The notes under the pieces were generated by a model, which was not told the DNA's origin, ran no database searches, and saw nothing but the letters and a program-made list of their open reading frames with translations. DNA of 46,275 bases from a virus: the IMG/VR virus record IMGVR_UViG_3300018003_000003, positions 1 to 46,275 of that record. One strand, given 5' to 3'. The translations under genes and the position numbers were made by a program. Every line of letters starts with the position of its first letter. The stretch's first letter is position 1. This document shows, piece by piece, positions 8,889 through 15,261 of this stretch.

Positions 8889-10352
8889 TTATTCGTCGTA
8901 ATACGCGCGTGATTTAAAGTCGTCGTCTTCTCGATTCTTTTTAACTTCTTTACGAACGTAGCGCTCTAAATCACGTATTCTCTTTGTCTTACGTCCCTTT
9001 AGCGTTCCGTGGGGCGTCTTCAGCTCGCCGTATGCCGCTTGTCCGGCGTCTTTCGGAGGCGCACCCATTGGAGCGGCTGCCGGGACGTCTATTTTACCTG
9101 ATTTAAGATTCGATAATACCTGAACGTTAATCGGCACTACGAAACACTGGCCGTCGCCGTCGTCGAGTGGCGGGTATTCCATAAGCTCGCGCCATTCGTC
9201 TATCATCAGCGCAGACGGCATAAATCGAGCAGCTTTTAGGATGGTGTCTTTATCTTTCTGCACCGGGTTAACGTAGAGCATAACAAGCGTTCCGGTGTCA
9301 TCAAATCGCGGGATAAGCTGCTTGTTAAGTGTCTCCTGTAGGTAGTCAAGTCGAGGCTTCAGCGTGTATCTACTGAAGAACAGGTCTGCCGCGTCTATCG
9401 TAGCTCGATTCGACGCTTGAAGTATTCCCAGTATCTCAGGCGGAACGCCTATAACTGAGGCGGTTACGTCTCTCTGGTGCTGCCGTAGATTAACAATATC
9501 CGTGCCTTCGAATTTCTGAGATAGTTCTTTTATTTCGACCTTTCGGCTTAAGAATCGCGCCTTACCAGCGTTCCAGAATCCCTGATGCTGCAAGTTCCAA
9601 TCGTCTTCTAGCTGGCGTACGCGCTCAGCATTAAGCCCTTCACCGTAGATTAACAGCGGAGGTCTGGCGTTATTATTAAAGTAGGATAATACATATCTCG
9701 ATGCCGCGTCGTCTGTGTCGAGGTCGTGACTTAAGCTCTGTGCTAACCCTACGCCGCGACTGTACGGGTCTGCGGGGTCTGGCTGTGTAAACCAAATCAT
9801 ATCGCTCATCGCGACTCTGAACTCGCCTTGCGGGCCAGAAACCGTGAAGAACGGCTCTTCGGGCGAGGGTACGCGAACGACTTTACCCGGCGAGACGGGA
9901 TACGCTTGTACGACGCCGGCGATGGGAACCATCCACCAGAACGCCTCGCCTACAAGTTCCAGATACGCCTGAGTGAGCCAAATTATCTGCTGAAAGCTGA
10001 AGTTTAGATTTGGATTGTTTATAAATGTCTGAAGCGGTATTTCTTCAGTCGGCTCTTGCTCTAAAATTCGGCTGTCGCCGTTTTTATCCGTCTCGCGAAT
10101 GACATAGAGTATTTCCCAGTCGTTCGAAGCGGTGGAGTTAGCTACCTTAGTGACTGACGCGCGTAACCACGGCAACTCTGAGAACGCCTTTAAATACGCT
10201 GCGGTGTCTCTCTTTATAGAAGCGGTCGCTTGGTCGCCGATGATATGAACAAGAACTTCTTGGTCAGTCTGAGGATTTACATTTACACCTGAACGCCCTC
10301 GCAAAGAATCAGTGAATCTCTTAAAAAGCGTACGCTGTTCAGCTTGCGGCAC
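8889..10352 (-). CDS. Portal protein
   Basis: A 487-residue protein of the HK97-type phage portal family. Supporting segments are 'FINNPNLNFSFQQIIWLTQAYLELVGEAFWWM', 'MIWFTQPDPADPYSRGVGLAQSL', 'YVLSYFNNNARPPLLI', and the typical 'VIGVPPEILGI' followed by 'ANRATIDAADLFFSRYTLKPRLDYLQETLNKQLIPRF'. The last helices and basic tail are usual. The start is GTG at 10352-10350: an in-frame TAA lies two codons upstream, so no earlier start is possible. It forms the DNA-entry ring and docks the terminase. Confidence 0.93.
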   Translation of the reverse strand: MPQAEQRTLFKRFTDSLRGRSGVNVNPQTDQEVLVHIIGDQATASIKRDTAAYLKAFSELPWLRASVTKVANSTASNDWEILYVIRETDKNGDSRILEQEPTEEIPLQTFINNPNLNFSFQQIIWLTQAYLELVGEAFWWMVPIAGVVQAYPVSPGKVVRVPSPEEPFFTVSGPQGEFRVAMSDMIWFTQPDPADPYSRGVGLAQSLSHDLDTDDAASRYVLSYFNNNARPPLLIYGEGLNAERVRQLEDDWNLQHQGFWNAGKARFLSRKVEIKELSQKFEGTDIVNLRQHQRDVTASVIGVPPEILGILQASNRATIDAADLFFSRYTLKPRLDYLQETLNKQLIPRFDDTGTLVMLYVNPVQKDKDTILKAARFMPSALMIDEWRELMEYPPLDDGDGQCFVVPINVQVLSNLKSGKIDVPAAAPMGAPPKDAGQAAYGELKTPHGTLKGRKTKRIRDLERYVRKEVKKNREDDDFKSRAYYDE

Positions 10353-10413
10353 CGCTTAAAAGAAGATTGCGAGAGCTAATAAGCTCGCCGGTAGACTTGT
10401 AGCAAGTCCGAAG

Positions 10414-10524
10414 CTAAAAAAAGTCAGATATGCCGAACAGCATATCAAGAATCATATAAAGCCCGCACACGTCGCCTATGGCTAGTGAGATAATAATAAG
10501 AGGGGTAATAATCGCGTCGAGCAT
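10414..10524 (-). CDS. 36-residue membrane peptide, possibly truncated by a T7 slip
   Basis: ATG at 10524 overlaps the stop of the mini-ORF upstream (TAATG). The product is a 36-residue hydrophobic peptide with one membrane segment ('TPLIIISLAIGDVCGLYMIL'). It stops at TAG directly after a T7 run (A7 on the + strand at 10416-10422). Skipping one T would extend it with a second hydrophobic helix ending at TAA 10356-10358, giving about 55 residues with two membrane spans. A holin-like role is possible but not shown. Confidence 0.55.
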   Translation of the reverse strand: MLDAIITPLIIISLAIGDVCGLYMILDMLFGISDFF

Positions 10525-10629
10525 TACCGTAGAAGGTACGCTATTAAAATAATCATAGCGCCCATAGCCGCACCGAGCATTACCGTAGAAGGTACGCTAT
10601 TAAAATAATCATAGCGCCCATAGCCGCAC
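10518..10629. repeat. Perfect 56-bp tandem duplication
   Basis: Copies at 10518-10573 and 10574-10629 appear identical. The unit spans the end of a membrane-protein gene and the start of the next. Its length (56) preserves the TAATG stop/start overlap at both junctions, so no gene is broken and an extra coupled reading frame appears. Confidence 0.93.
10524..10580 (-). other. 18-residue mini-ORF created by a tandem duplication
   Basis: ATG at 10580 overlaps the stop of the 55-residue membrane gene (TAATG). The frame reads 18 codons, all derived from the duplicated 56-bp unit, then stops in a TAATG with the next gene. It repeats the last hydrophobic helix of the gene upstream ('MGAMIILIAYLLR'). 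It may be translated by coupling. Whether the peptide matters is unknown. Confidence 0.35.
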
Positions 10630-10747
10630 GTGCGTAGCGCTCACCGTCGAACCAGAAGTTATGATACTGGCCGTTCTGAATAAAGACGCGGCCTATGCCG
10701 TCTATGAAGATAAGAGCGCCTATCAGCGCGAGAATAAGAAGAATCAT
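10580..10747 (-). CDS. Small two-span membrane protein
   Basis: A 55-residue protein beginning 'MILLILALIGALIFIDGIG' (membrane span) and ending 'AAMGAMIILIAYLLR' (second span), with a charged aromatic middle ('QYHNFWFDGERYAR'). Its ATG overlaps the stop of the upstream 42-residue gene (ATGA). Its end lies in the second copy of the 56-bp duplication. Size, two spans and position before the portal gene are compatible with a holin or a small envelope protein. Neither is proven. Confidence 0.65.
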   Translation of the reverse strand: MILLILALIGALIFIDGIGRVFIQNGQYHNFWFDGERYARAAMGAMIILIAYLLR

Positions 10748-10872
10748 TTCTCGTCCTCTGGTTCATAAAACGAAAACGCCTGTTTACCGATTCGATACAC
10801 GCACTTTCCGTTCTCTAAATAACGACCGTGACAATCCCAGCCCCATTTACATTTAGAACAGTCGTCTGTCAT
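10744..10872 (-). CDS. Cysteine-rich miniprotein
   Basis: A 42-residue protein with CxxC, then WDC and KC ('CSKCKWGWDCHGRYLENGKC'), a compact four-Cys knuckle, followed by an acidic tail. The start has AAAAATG after a GAGCTG site, and the stop overlaps the next ATG. It belongs to the recurring CxxC miniprotein class of this window. No function is assigned. Confidence 0.62.
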   Translation of the reverse strand: MTDDCSKCKWGWDCHGRYLENGKCVYRIGKQAFSFYEPEDEK

Positions 10873-10875
10873 TTT

Positions 10876-11034
10876 TCAGCTCACTTCTTCTTCTCCGTCG
10901 TAATTATAAAATTTATCCGCATAGATACAGTAGGTACACACAGCACACGGCCCCTTATAATTACAGTAGGGAATATTTGGTACTTCGTCGCATAAATCTA
11001 CAGCCTCAGTACAACGATAGCAAAATACTCTAAT
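10876..11034 (-). CDS. Cysteine-rich miniprotein with probable ATT start
   Basis: A 52-residue frame with nine cysteines ('FCYRC', 'LCDE', 'YCNYKGPCAVCTYC'). No ATG, GTG or TTG fits: an in-frame TGA lies two codons before the ATT at 11034. The leader GGGGTTTGAAAAATT matches the leader GGGGTTTGAAAAATG of the neighbouring gene at 11174 except in the start codon, so initiation at ATT is the simplest reading. The cysteine density suggests one or two bound metals. Confidence 0.55.
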   Translation of the reverse strand: MRVFCYRCTEAVDLCDEVPNIPYCNYKGPCAVCTYCIYADKFYNYDGEEEVS

Positions 11035-11048
11035 TTTTCAAACCCCCT

Positions 11049-11174
11049 TCACTTTTCTTCTTCTTTCTCGTAGTATGTTCCGCGCCGTATCTGCCTTATT
11101 ACGTCTAACGTTTCTGCTAATGAGGCTTCAATCTCAAGTAAATCTTCATATTTTATTTTTATTATTTTACTCAT
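11049..11174 (-). CDS. Charged 41-residue miniprotein
   Basis: A charged helical peptide starting 'MSKIIKIKYEDLLEIEASL' with a Glu/Lys tail. A strong ribosome site (GGGG, 8-9 nt before ATG) is present. Spacing to neighbours is under 20 bp. No family was recognised. Confidence 0.55.
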   Translation of the reverse strand: MSKIIKIKYEDLLEIEASLAETLDVIRQIRRGTYYEKEEEK

Positions 11175-11177
11175 TTT

Positions 11178-11276
11178 TCAAACCCCACCCCAGTGATACG
11201 CTAACCAAATCGCCACTATCAGCCACCCAATTATCGTACCAATGAGAAACCAAGATATTGTTTCACCTATCAGCAT
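11178..11276 (-). CDS. 32-residue single-span membrane peptide
   Basis: The peptide is mostly one membrane span ('WFLIGTIIGWLIVAIWLAY') with a short Gly tail. Its start overlaps the stop of the 61-residue gene upstream. It is one of many tiny membrane proteins in the window. Role unknown. Confidence 0.55.
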   Translation of the reverse strand: MLIGETISWFLIGTIIGWLIVAIWLAYHWGGV

Positions 11277-11455
11277 TTTTCACTCTCCATTTCTTTCTCT
11301 ATTCTTTCAAGTTCAGCTTTTACTCTTTCGAACAGTTCTTTATTCTCTTCCGCCCACTCAGCTAGAGCGACGAACGCATTAATAACCGAGTCCATAAATG
11401 GTTTAAATGCCTCGTTTAGTTTTTCTGTTAGTTCTATCGCTTCTTCCGGCGTCAT
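11270..11455 (-). CDS. Coiled-coil/helical protein
   Basis: A 61-residue, strongly helical, acidic protein ('EEAIELTEKLNEAFK' and 'LFERVKAELERIEKEME') with heptad-like Leu/Ile spacing. It overlaps its upstream neighbour by one base and its downstream neighbour by 7. Possibly an oligomerisation or adaptor peptide. No family was recognised. Confidence 0.65.
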   Translation of the reverse strand: MTPEEAIELTEKLNEAFKPFMDSVINAFVALAEWAEENKELFERVKAELERIEKEMESEKC

Positions 11456-11700
11456 TAGTAAATCTGTCCTTTTAGTAAAACTGGCGAATCTATATAGTCG
11501 TACTCTCTGAAGCCTTTTTCGCGGGCTAGTGCGAGAAGGCCGATAAGGCGAGTACAGAATCGCCTTTGCGCCTCGTTCTCCTGTTCTAGTTTATCTATCT
11601 GTTCTTTATATTGCTTTTCACATTCAGCACAATCGTCCTCGCAGACCCGGTCACAGTCGCCACAAAAGGCGTCCATCGCGTCAAAGCTGCTTTCGTTCAT
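11455..11700 (-). CDS. Cys-rich N-terminus plus coiled coil
   Basis: An 81-residue protein. Residues 13-28 hold 'CGDCDRVCEDDCAEC', a dense five-Cys motif likely to bind metal. The rest is a helix with heptads ('YKEQIDKLEQENEAQRR'). The same finger-plus-coil layout recurs at 27501-27860 and 22423-22560. No function is assigned. Confidence 0.65.
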   Translation of the reverse strand: MNESSFDAMDAFCGDCDRVCEDDCAECEKQYKEQIDKLEQENEAQRRFCTRLIGLLALAREKGFREYDYIDSPVLLKGQIY

Positions 11701-11701
11701 T

Positions 11702-11926
11702 TCAGTTCTCCGTAGCGTCTACTAGGTGAAATCGTTCCCAAGTTTCTCGTAGCTCAGCTTTACATTCAATTTCGGCTGCGCTCATCGGTTCAGCTACGTC
11801 CTCGTCGTCATCGCCGGCTAATACCCATAAGCGTTTCTCATCGCGGGCTAACCGCCATAATAAGCTTATAGCAACGATACCCATTCCGACGATTCCGACA
11901 GCGCCGATAATGTTTATAATCATCAC
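11702..11926 (-). CDS. Small N-terminally anchored membrane protein
   Basis: A 74-residue protein with one membrane span at residues 3-27 ('IINIIGAVGIVGMGIVAISLLW') and an acidic cytoplasmic-looking tail. Its start overlaps the stop of the 84-residue gene upstream by 4 bp. No family was recognised. Confidence 0.65.
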   Translation of the reverse strand: MMIINIIGAVGIVGMGIVAISLLWRLARDEKRLWVLAGDDDEDVAEPMSAAEIECKAELRETWERFHLVDATEN

Positions 11927-12177
11927 GTACCCCCCCCTGCGATAAGCTTCTTAAGTTTGCCTATCTGCTCGGTTATGTAGTCGAGCGCGTCCCGCTCTGT
12001 GAGCCCGCGACACTCGACACAGTCATTCGACTGCATATTGTATCTGTGCGGACAGCTTCGCTCCTGTAACTTGCACCAGTCGCTTCTGAGGTCTGCGTCG
12101 CGTTCGCTGTAGTTCTTAAGCCGTCTTCGCTTCTCGTCGTCTTCGACTACGTCGTCGTCATAATCGCTTAAGCTCAT
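11923..12177 (-). CDS. Acidic/basic zinc-type miniprotein
   Basis: An 84-residue protein with an acidic N-terminus, then 'CKLQERSCPHRYNMQSNDCVEC', a Cys4/His arrangement suggesting a small zinc site, and a C-terminal helix. The ATG overlaps the stop of the ribbon-helix-helix gene (ATGA). Possibly a partner of that DNA-binding protein. Inference only. Confidence 0.6.
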   Translation of the reverse strand: MSLSDYDDDVVEDDEKRRRLKNYSERDADLRSDWCKLQERSCPHRYNMQSNDCVECRGLTERDALDYITEQIGKLKKLIAGGGT

Positions 12178-12347
12178 TCTTTCTCCGTCCTCTTTCGCCG
12201 GCTCCTTTCGTCGAGCGCGAGCGCGTGTCGTATAACTTCGTCGAATGTTCTCATCACTCTGTGCTCAGAGTAGTAACTAAGTTTAGCTTCGACTAACGAC
12301 TGATACGTGTCCTCGTGAATCGCTATCTGTCTCTGTTTTTTTCTCAT
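12174..12347 (-). CDS. Ribbon-helix-helix-like DNA-binding protein
   Basis: A 57-residue protein. Residues 4-11 form a basic beta strand ('KQRQIAIHEDTY'), followed by a helix-turn-helix of the MetJ/Arc kind ending 'RTFDEVIRHALALDERS', the usual signature of RHH regulators ('tfdeVIr.lL'). It overlaps both neighbours by 4 bp. Likely a dimeric repressor. The target is unknown. Confidence 0.65.
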   Translation of the reverse strand: MRKKQRQIAIHEDTYQSLVEAKLSYYSEHRVMRTFDEVIRHALALDERSRRKRTEKE

Positions 12348-12553
12348 CTCTTTACCACGCTTAGAATCCTGTTACCTTTAACTGTCAGCGCGAATTCGCG
12401 AATCTCGTTACGATAGAACGTAAGCCGCGCGACGAAATCGTTTTTATCTTGTATGACTTCGATGTTCTTGGCCCACGGGTACTCTTCGCGCATATACGCG
12501 ACTATTCGCTCACTCATCGTCGACGTTGGCGCTGGCTTTTTCTTTTTCTTCAT
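12344..12553 (-). CDS. Small basic protein, unknown
   Basis: A 69-residue protein with a very basic N-terminus (MKKKKKP), then a beta/alpha sequence ('NIEVIQDKNDFVARLTFYRNEIREFALTVKGNRILSVVKR') that looks like a small all-beta domain. Its first 44 bp overlap the preceding gene in another frame. Nucleic-acid binding is plausible but unproven. Confidence 0.58.
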   Translation of the reverse strand: MKKKKKPAPTSTMSERIVAYMREEYPWAKNIEVIQDKNDFVARLTFYRNEIREFALTVKGNRILSVVKR

Positions 12554-12689
12554 AGTTAAGATAAAGAATTGAAGTTAACGGTACGTAACATTTCACGCCT
12601 TCGGTTCTCATCATAAGTCCCGTAGAATCTATGCCGATAATCTTACCGCGCTTGTAGCTTTTATCTATTAAGTAAATCTCAGCTCTCAT
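12510..12689 (-). CDS. Small beta-barrel-like protein
   Basis: A 59-residue protein not visible at a 60-residue cut-off. 'YLIDKSYKRGKIIGIDSTGLMMRTEGVKCYVPLTSILYL' alternates strand-like hydrophobics in an Sm/Hfq or translation-barrel style. The tail reads through the start of the next gene. The ribosome site is AGGAG 7 nt before ATG. A 19-codon frame at 12692-12751 ends just before it and could be a coupled leader. That is weak. Confidence 0.5.
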   Translation of the reverse strand: MRAEIYLIDKSYKRGKIIGIDSTGLMMRTEGVKCYVPLTSILYLNYEEKEKASANVDDE

Positions 12690-12845
12690 TTTTATTCTCC
12701 TGTAGGAATAGACGGACGCGAGACAGTGGCAATACCTCCTATCTGACGCATTTCTTGGTTTTTTGGAGGTGTTTATCAGCGACGATAGGCAGGTTTACGG
12801 TAGGGGTTCCAACCTCCGTAATTACCGCATCGCGTCTTTCGTCTC

Positions 12846-13025
12846 CTACTTCTTACGATACACTTCCCACGCACCTCTTCGTGTGGTATAGTCTATTTCT
12901 TTTCGCGGGTCGACGCTGGCGAGAGTGCATAGCTTAAGTGTGCAGTCCCGCCAGCAGTGAAGGTTTTCGTCTCTCGGTGAGATAACGAAGCACTTCTCTA
13001 GGTCTAACTCGCCGCTTACATGCAT
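12846..13025 (-). CDS. Cys-containing miniprotein
   Basis: A 59-residue protein, 'LEKCFVISPRDENLHCWRDCTLKLC', with four cysteines spaced as a possible metal site, and a basic C-terminus (RRGAWEVYRKK). Two adjacent ATG codons exist; the first is used here. Between this gene's end and 12690 there is no convincing larger gene. Confidence 0.5.
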   Translation of the reverse strand: MHVSGELDLEKCFVISPRDENLHCWRDCTLKLCTLASVDPRKEIDYTTRRGAWEVYRKK

Positions 13026-13036
13026 TGTACTACTCT

Positions 13037-13228
13037 CTACTCACATACTCCGTCTAGAATTTCCATTTCGCGGGTTAATATGTCGAGCACGTCGACCGTC
13101 AGGCCGAGGTTCGCGTTCGAATTCCCCCACTGCACACGCTGACGCTGTGAGTTTATACAGAACTTCGTCGTGGTTCCGTCGTCTAATTCGAATGTTCCTT
13201 CTAATGTTATAACTTTTACCATTTTCAT
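13037..13228 (-). CDS. Unknown 63-residue protein
   Basis: A strand-rich N-terminus ('MVKVITLEGTFELDDGTTTKFCINSQRQRVQW') followed by a helix. The start overlaps the stop of the upstream gene (ATGA). It looks like a small beta-sandwich or beta-hairpin plus helix. No family was recognised. Confidence 0.58.
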   Translation of the reverse strand: MKMVKVITLEGTFELDDGTTTKFCINSQRQRVQWGNSNANLGLTVDVLDILTREMEILDGVCE

Positions 13229-13395
13229 AATACCCCTACTTTCGTTAAGTCGTTTTTCAGATTCTTAAGACCCATAACAGTCTCCGACCATATCATCGGG
13301 CTTACCTCGCGCGTGGTCAGAAATTCAAGCCACGCGAAATCTTTCGCTATTCGCTCATCGAGTGTCGGTTCTTCACGCACGAAACACGCGTTCAT
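13225..13395 (-). CDS. Unknown 56-residue helical protein
   Basis: Starts 'MNACFVREEPTLDERIAKDFAW' and is helical and amphipathic throughout. Both ends overlap neighbouring genes by 4 bp (ATGA), which supports translation. No family was recognised. Confidence 0.52.
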   Translation of the reverse strand: MNACFVREEPTLDERIAKDFAWLEFLTTREVSPMIWSETVMGLKNLKNDLTKVGVL

Positions 13396-13550
13396 ACCGG
13401 CCTCACGCCTCTTCGAGCGTCGTCTAGCTGTTGTTCCTTTACGATACAGTGTCCTTCGTGCTTACACGTAGAGCACTTCTCGCGAACGAATCTCTCGTAC
13501 GCGGCGACTCGAATCTTATCGAGCGTCTCTCTAGCTATTTTTATCTCCAT
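13392..13550 (-). CDS. CxxC miniprotein, paralogue A
   Basis: A 52-residue protein. 'AAYERFVREKCSTCKHEGHC' pairs with 'DAYERFAREKCATCFIDSKE' in the next gene upstream, so the two are tandem paralogues. A helix is followed by a CxxC-H-C knuckle. Possible metal binding. Function unknown. Confidence 0.58.
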   Translation of the reverse strand: MEIKIARETLDKIRVAAYERFVREKCSTCKHEGHCIVKEQQLDDARRGVRPV

Positions 13551-13725
13551 CGTCGTTCACCTCTTTAGAGTCTATAAAGCACGTCGCACACTTCTCGCGG
13601 GCGAACCGCTCGTATGCGTCCGCGCGACTCTTTAGTTCGTCCATCTCGTCAGCGTCTAGGAAGACGAACGTGCGTCCGTCTTTCCTGTAGACGTGTGACC
13701 CTTCTAGTTCTAGCTCTGTCGTCAT
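13531..13725 (-). CDS. CxxC miniprotein, paralogue B
   Basis: A 64-residue protein. The N-terminal half has beta/basic character ('GRTFVFLDADEMDELKSR'). The C-terminal half carries 'YERFAREKCATCFID', shared with the downstream paralogue. It overlaps that gene by 20 bp. A recent duplication of the finger-bearing part is inferred. Confidence 0.6.
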   Translation of the reverse strand: MTTELELEGSHVYRKDGRTFVFLDADEMDELKSRADAYERFAREKCATCFIDSKEVNDDGDKNS

Positions 13726-13727
13726 CG

Positions 13728-13871
13728 CTACTCACTCGCCAGCTTCTCGCGTAGTACCGCCAGTCTGTAGGTAGTGTTCTCGACCCGGTTCCAGTCCTGA
13801 GCTTCTATGGCTGCTCTGAAGTCGGTAATAAGCCACATCAGCGCCATTGTAGTAAATTCATCATTTGTCAT
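13728..13871 (-). CDS. 47-residue helical protein
   Basis: A strongly helical frame ('DEFTTMALMWLITDFRAAIEAQDWNRVENTTYRLAVLREKL') with an amphipathic pattern, probably a helical hairpin. It starts 1 bp after the upstream gene's end. No family was recognised. Confidence 0.5.
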   Translation of the reverse strand: MTNDEFTTMALMWLITDFRAAIEAQDWNRVENTTYRLAVLREKLASE

Positions 13872-13872
13872 T

Positions 13873-14085
13873 TTACTTCGGCTCCTTATGAACAGTTAAC
13901 CCGCCGTCGCTACAGCAGCGCGTGTCGTCGTATAGGTCTGGTTCGAATTCAGGACACGCGATACAGTTCGTGGGGCAGTACTCGCTACATTCCGAGTCGA
14001 AGACCCACTCTTGCCCAGTCGTGGGGCAGTACTGTTCGGTGTGAAGAACCCATCGTTCTCTACATTCGATAGGCATTTTACTCAT
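13873..14085 (-). CDS. Cysteine-rich protein (nine Cys)
   Basis: A 70-residue protein with 'ECRERW', 'EQYCP', 'DSECSEYCPTNCIACPEFEP' and 'TRCC'. The spacing suggests one or two metal sites of knuckle type. The start overlaps the upstream gene by 8 bp. Function unknown. Confidence 0.6.
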   Translation of the reverse strand: MSKMPIECRERWVLHTEQYCPTTGQEWVFDSECSEYCPTNCIACPEFEPDLYDDTRCCSDGGLTVHKEPK

Positions 14086-14290
14086 CCTCCATCTTTCGAA
14101 GCTGGCTCCCTATTCGAAATACTGCGTTTTCTAGAATCGCCTCGACTTCGCGGCTGTGATTATAGTTCCCGCTCGAAAACGGGATTGGATTATTAATCAG
14201 CTCGTGAAGCTCTTCCATCTTAAGAAGAATGTCGTCTCTGATTTCAGAGACGAGCATCTTCGACTGTCTGATAGCTTCTTTCGGCTCCAT
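14078..14290 (-). CDS. Helical miniprotein
   Basis: A 70-residue protein of two helices ('KEAIRQSKMLVSEIRDDILLKMEELHELI' and 'REVEAILENAVFRIGSQLRKMED'), probably a helical hairpin or coiled-coil dimer. One-base overlap with the gene upstream. No family was recognised. Confidence 0.58.
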   Translation of the reverse strand: MEPKEAIRQSKMLVSEIRDDILLKMEELHELINNPIPFSSGNYNHSREVEAILENAVFRIGSQLRKMEDE

Positions 14291-14592
14291 TATAGCTCAA
14301 CTCCGTGTGCGTGAAACTGCTGGCGCTCTATCTCAGCGTCGGTCGCGTCGTCTTGTGCTATCTGAGCTTCTCGGCACTCGTATGAACAGAAGTCCTCGGT
14401 GTCGCACTCAGGTTCGAAGAGCTGACCACAGAAGTCGCACTCTTTAAGAATTACTATCTCGCCCGCGAGCGAAAGCATCTCATCCAGAAGGCGGCGGTTC
14501 TCTGCGTCGTGTGACTTTCCGAGAAGGTCACAGATTTTATCTTTTAGCTCTGTGACCTCGTTAACCTTAACGTGATACTCAGTTACTCTCAT
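14290..14592 (-). CDS. Protein with C-terminal FCS-type zinc finger
   Basis: A 100-residue protein. A helical N-terminus (1-48) precedes 'CDFCGQLFEPECDTEDFCSYECREAQ', a CxxC...CxxxC finger with the 'FCS.EC' signature of MYM/FCS-like domains. The same finger type occurs in the next gene upstream and in the 38.9 and 44.1-44.5 kb genes. Likely protein or nucleic-acid binding. Confidence 0.68.
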   Translation of the reverse strand: MRVTEYHVKVNEVTELKDKICDLLGKSHDAENRRLLDEMLSLAGEIVILKECDFCGQLFEPECDTEDFCSYECREAQIAQDDATDAEIERQQFHAHGVEL

Positions 14593-14813
14593 AGTTCGTA
14601 CATCTCCTGAGCGTCGAGGTTAAGTGTGAATTCGTTCTCGGTCTGAAACTCTGGCCGCTCTAGGTACTCGTCACCGACTACTATCTGGCCGATGTGTCGA
14701 GCGAAATCGTCGTCGTTACACTTCTGCTCGTAACAGTAGCTAGAGCAGTAGAACTGACCTTCGCGAGCGACTATGAAGTTTCGCCCACAGTTTAGACATT
14801 TTCGGGTTTGCAT
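14589..14813 (-). CDS. Zinc-finger protein at operon head
   Basis: A 74-residue protein with 'CLNCGRNFIVAREGQFYCSSYCYEQKC' at its N-terminus, a CxxC...CxxxC finger. The C-terminal half is acidic. It is the first gene after the 14.8-15.05 kb intergenic region, so that region's TATA-like box and repeats probably control it and the genes to its left. Confidence 0.68.
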   Translation of the reverse strand: MQTRKCLNCGRNFIVAREGQFYCSSYCYEQKCNDDDFARHIGQIVVGDEYLERPEFQTENEFTLNLDAQEMYEL

Positions 14814-15051
14814 TGTTAGTCACCTGTGCGTTATTGCACGAATATACATATCACACATATCATATATATACCTATGTTTTGAAATAACGGAAGCTAAGGT
14901 AACGATTAGTAACGAAAAGGTAACGATTAACACGCATTAACAACTTTATTATAAAGAAGCTGTAAACGCATTAACAGCCTGCTTATATATGTTCTGTTGC
15001 TTTTATATATGTTCGGAAAAAACGAACGTATTTAAACTGAAGCGAACATAT
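14814..15051. promoter_or_regulatory. Intergenic control region with ordered repeats
   Basis: 238 bp, AT-rich, without a gene. A TATA-like run (14861-14872) sits about 50 bp upstream of the leftward gene at 14813. Four related 12-mers follow at about 20-bp steps: TTATATATGTTC at 14983 and 15003, then the inverted form GAAC(G/A)TATTTAA at 15024 and 15044. Two further direct repeats are present: AAGGTAACGATTA at 14896 and 14917, and ACGCATTAACA at 14932 and 14966. A degenerate TTAACA dyad is at 14928-14941. This looks like a compound operator or an origin. Which of these is not decided by the sequence. Confidence 0.6.
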
Positions 15052-15252
15052 TTAAGGCACGTAAGGATTCTTTTCTCGACTCTTCTTCTTAGAGCGATAC
15101 TTCGGAATCTGCTTAAAGTAGCAATTAGGGCATACGAAGTTTTCGAGGTCGGCTACTTTAAAAGAATAATTGCACTTAGGACACTTCATTTCTTTTAGGT
15201 TGTTCGGTGCTTTCTTCTTAGCGTCTTTCTTAGGCTTGCGAGTGTTCTTCAT
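15052..15252 (-). CDS. Basic zinc-ribbon protein
   Basis: A 66-residue protein starting MKNTRKPKKDAKKK. A zinc ribbon 'MKCPKCNYSFKVADLENFVCPNCYFKQ' sits between two Lys/Arg-rich ends, so nucleic-acid binding is likely. A longer frame begins at 15300, but that ATG lies inside the tRNA-like element. The ATG at 15252 has a GGTG site 4-5 nt upstream and is preferred. Confidence 0.68.
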   Translation of the reverse strand: MKNTRKPKKDAKKKAPNNLKEMKCPKCNYSFKVADLENFVCPNCYFKQIPKYRSKKKSREKNPYVP

Positions 15253-15261
15253 AGTCACCTT

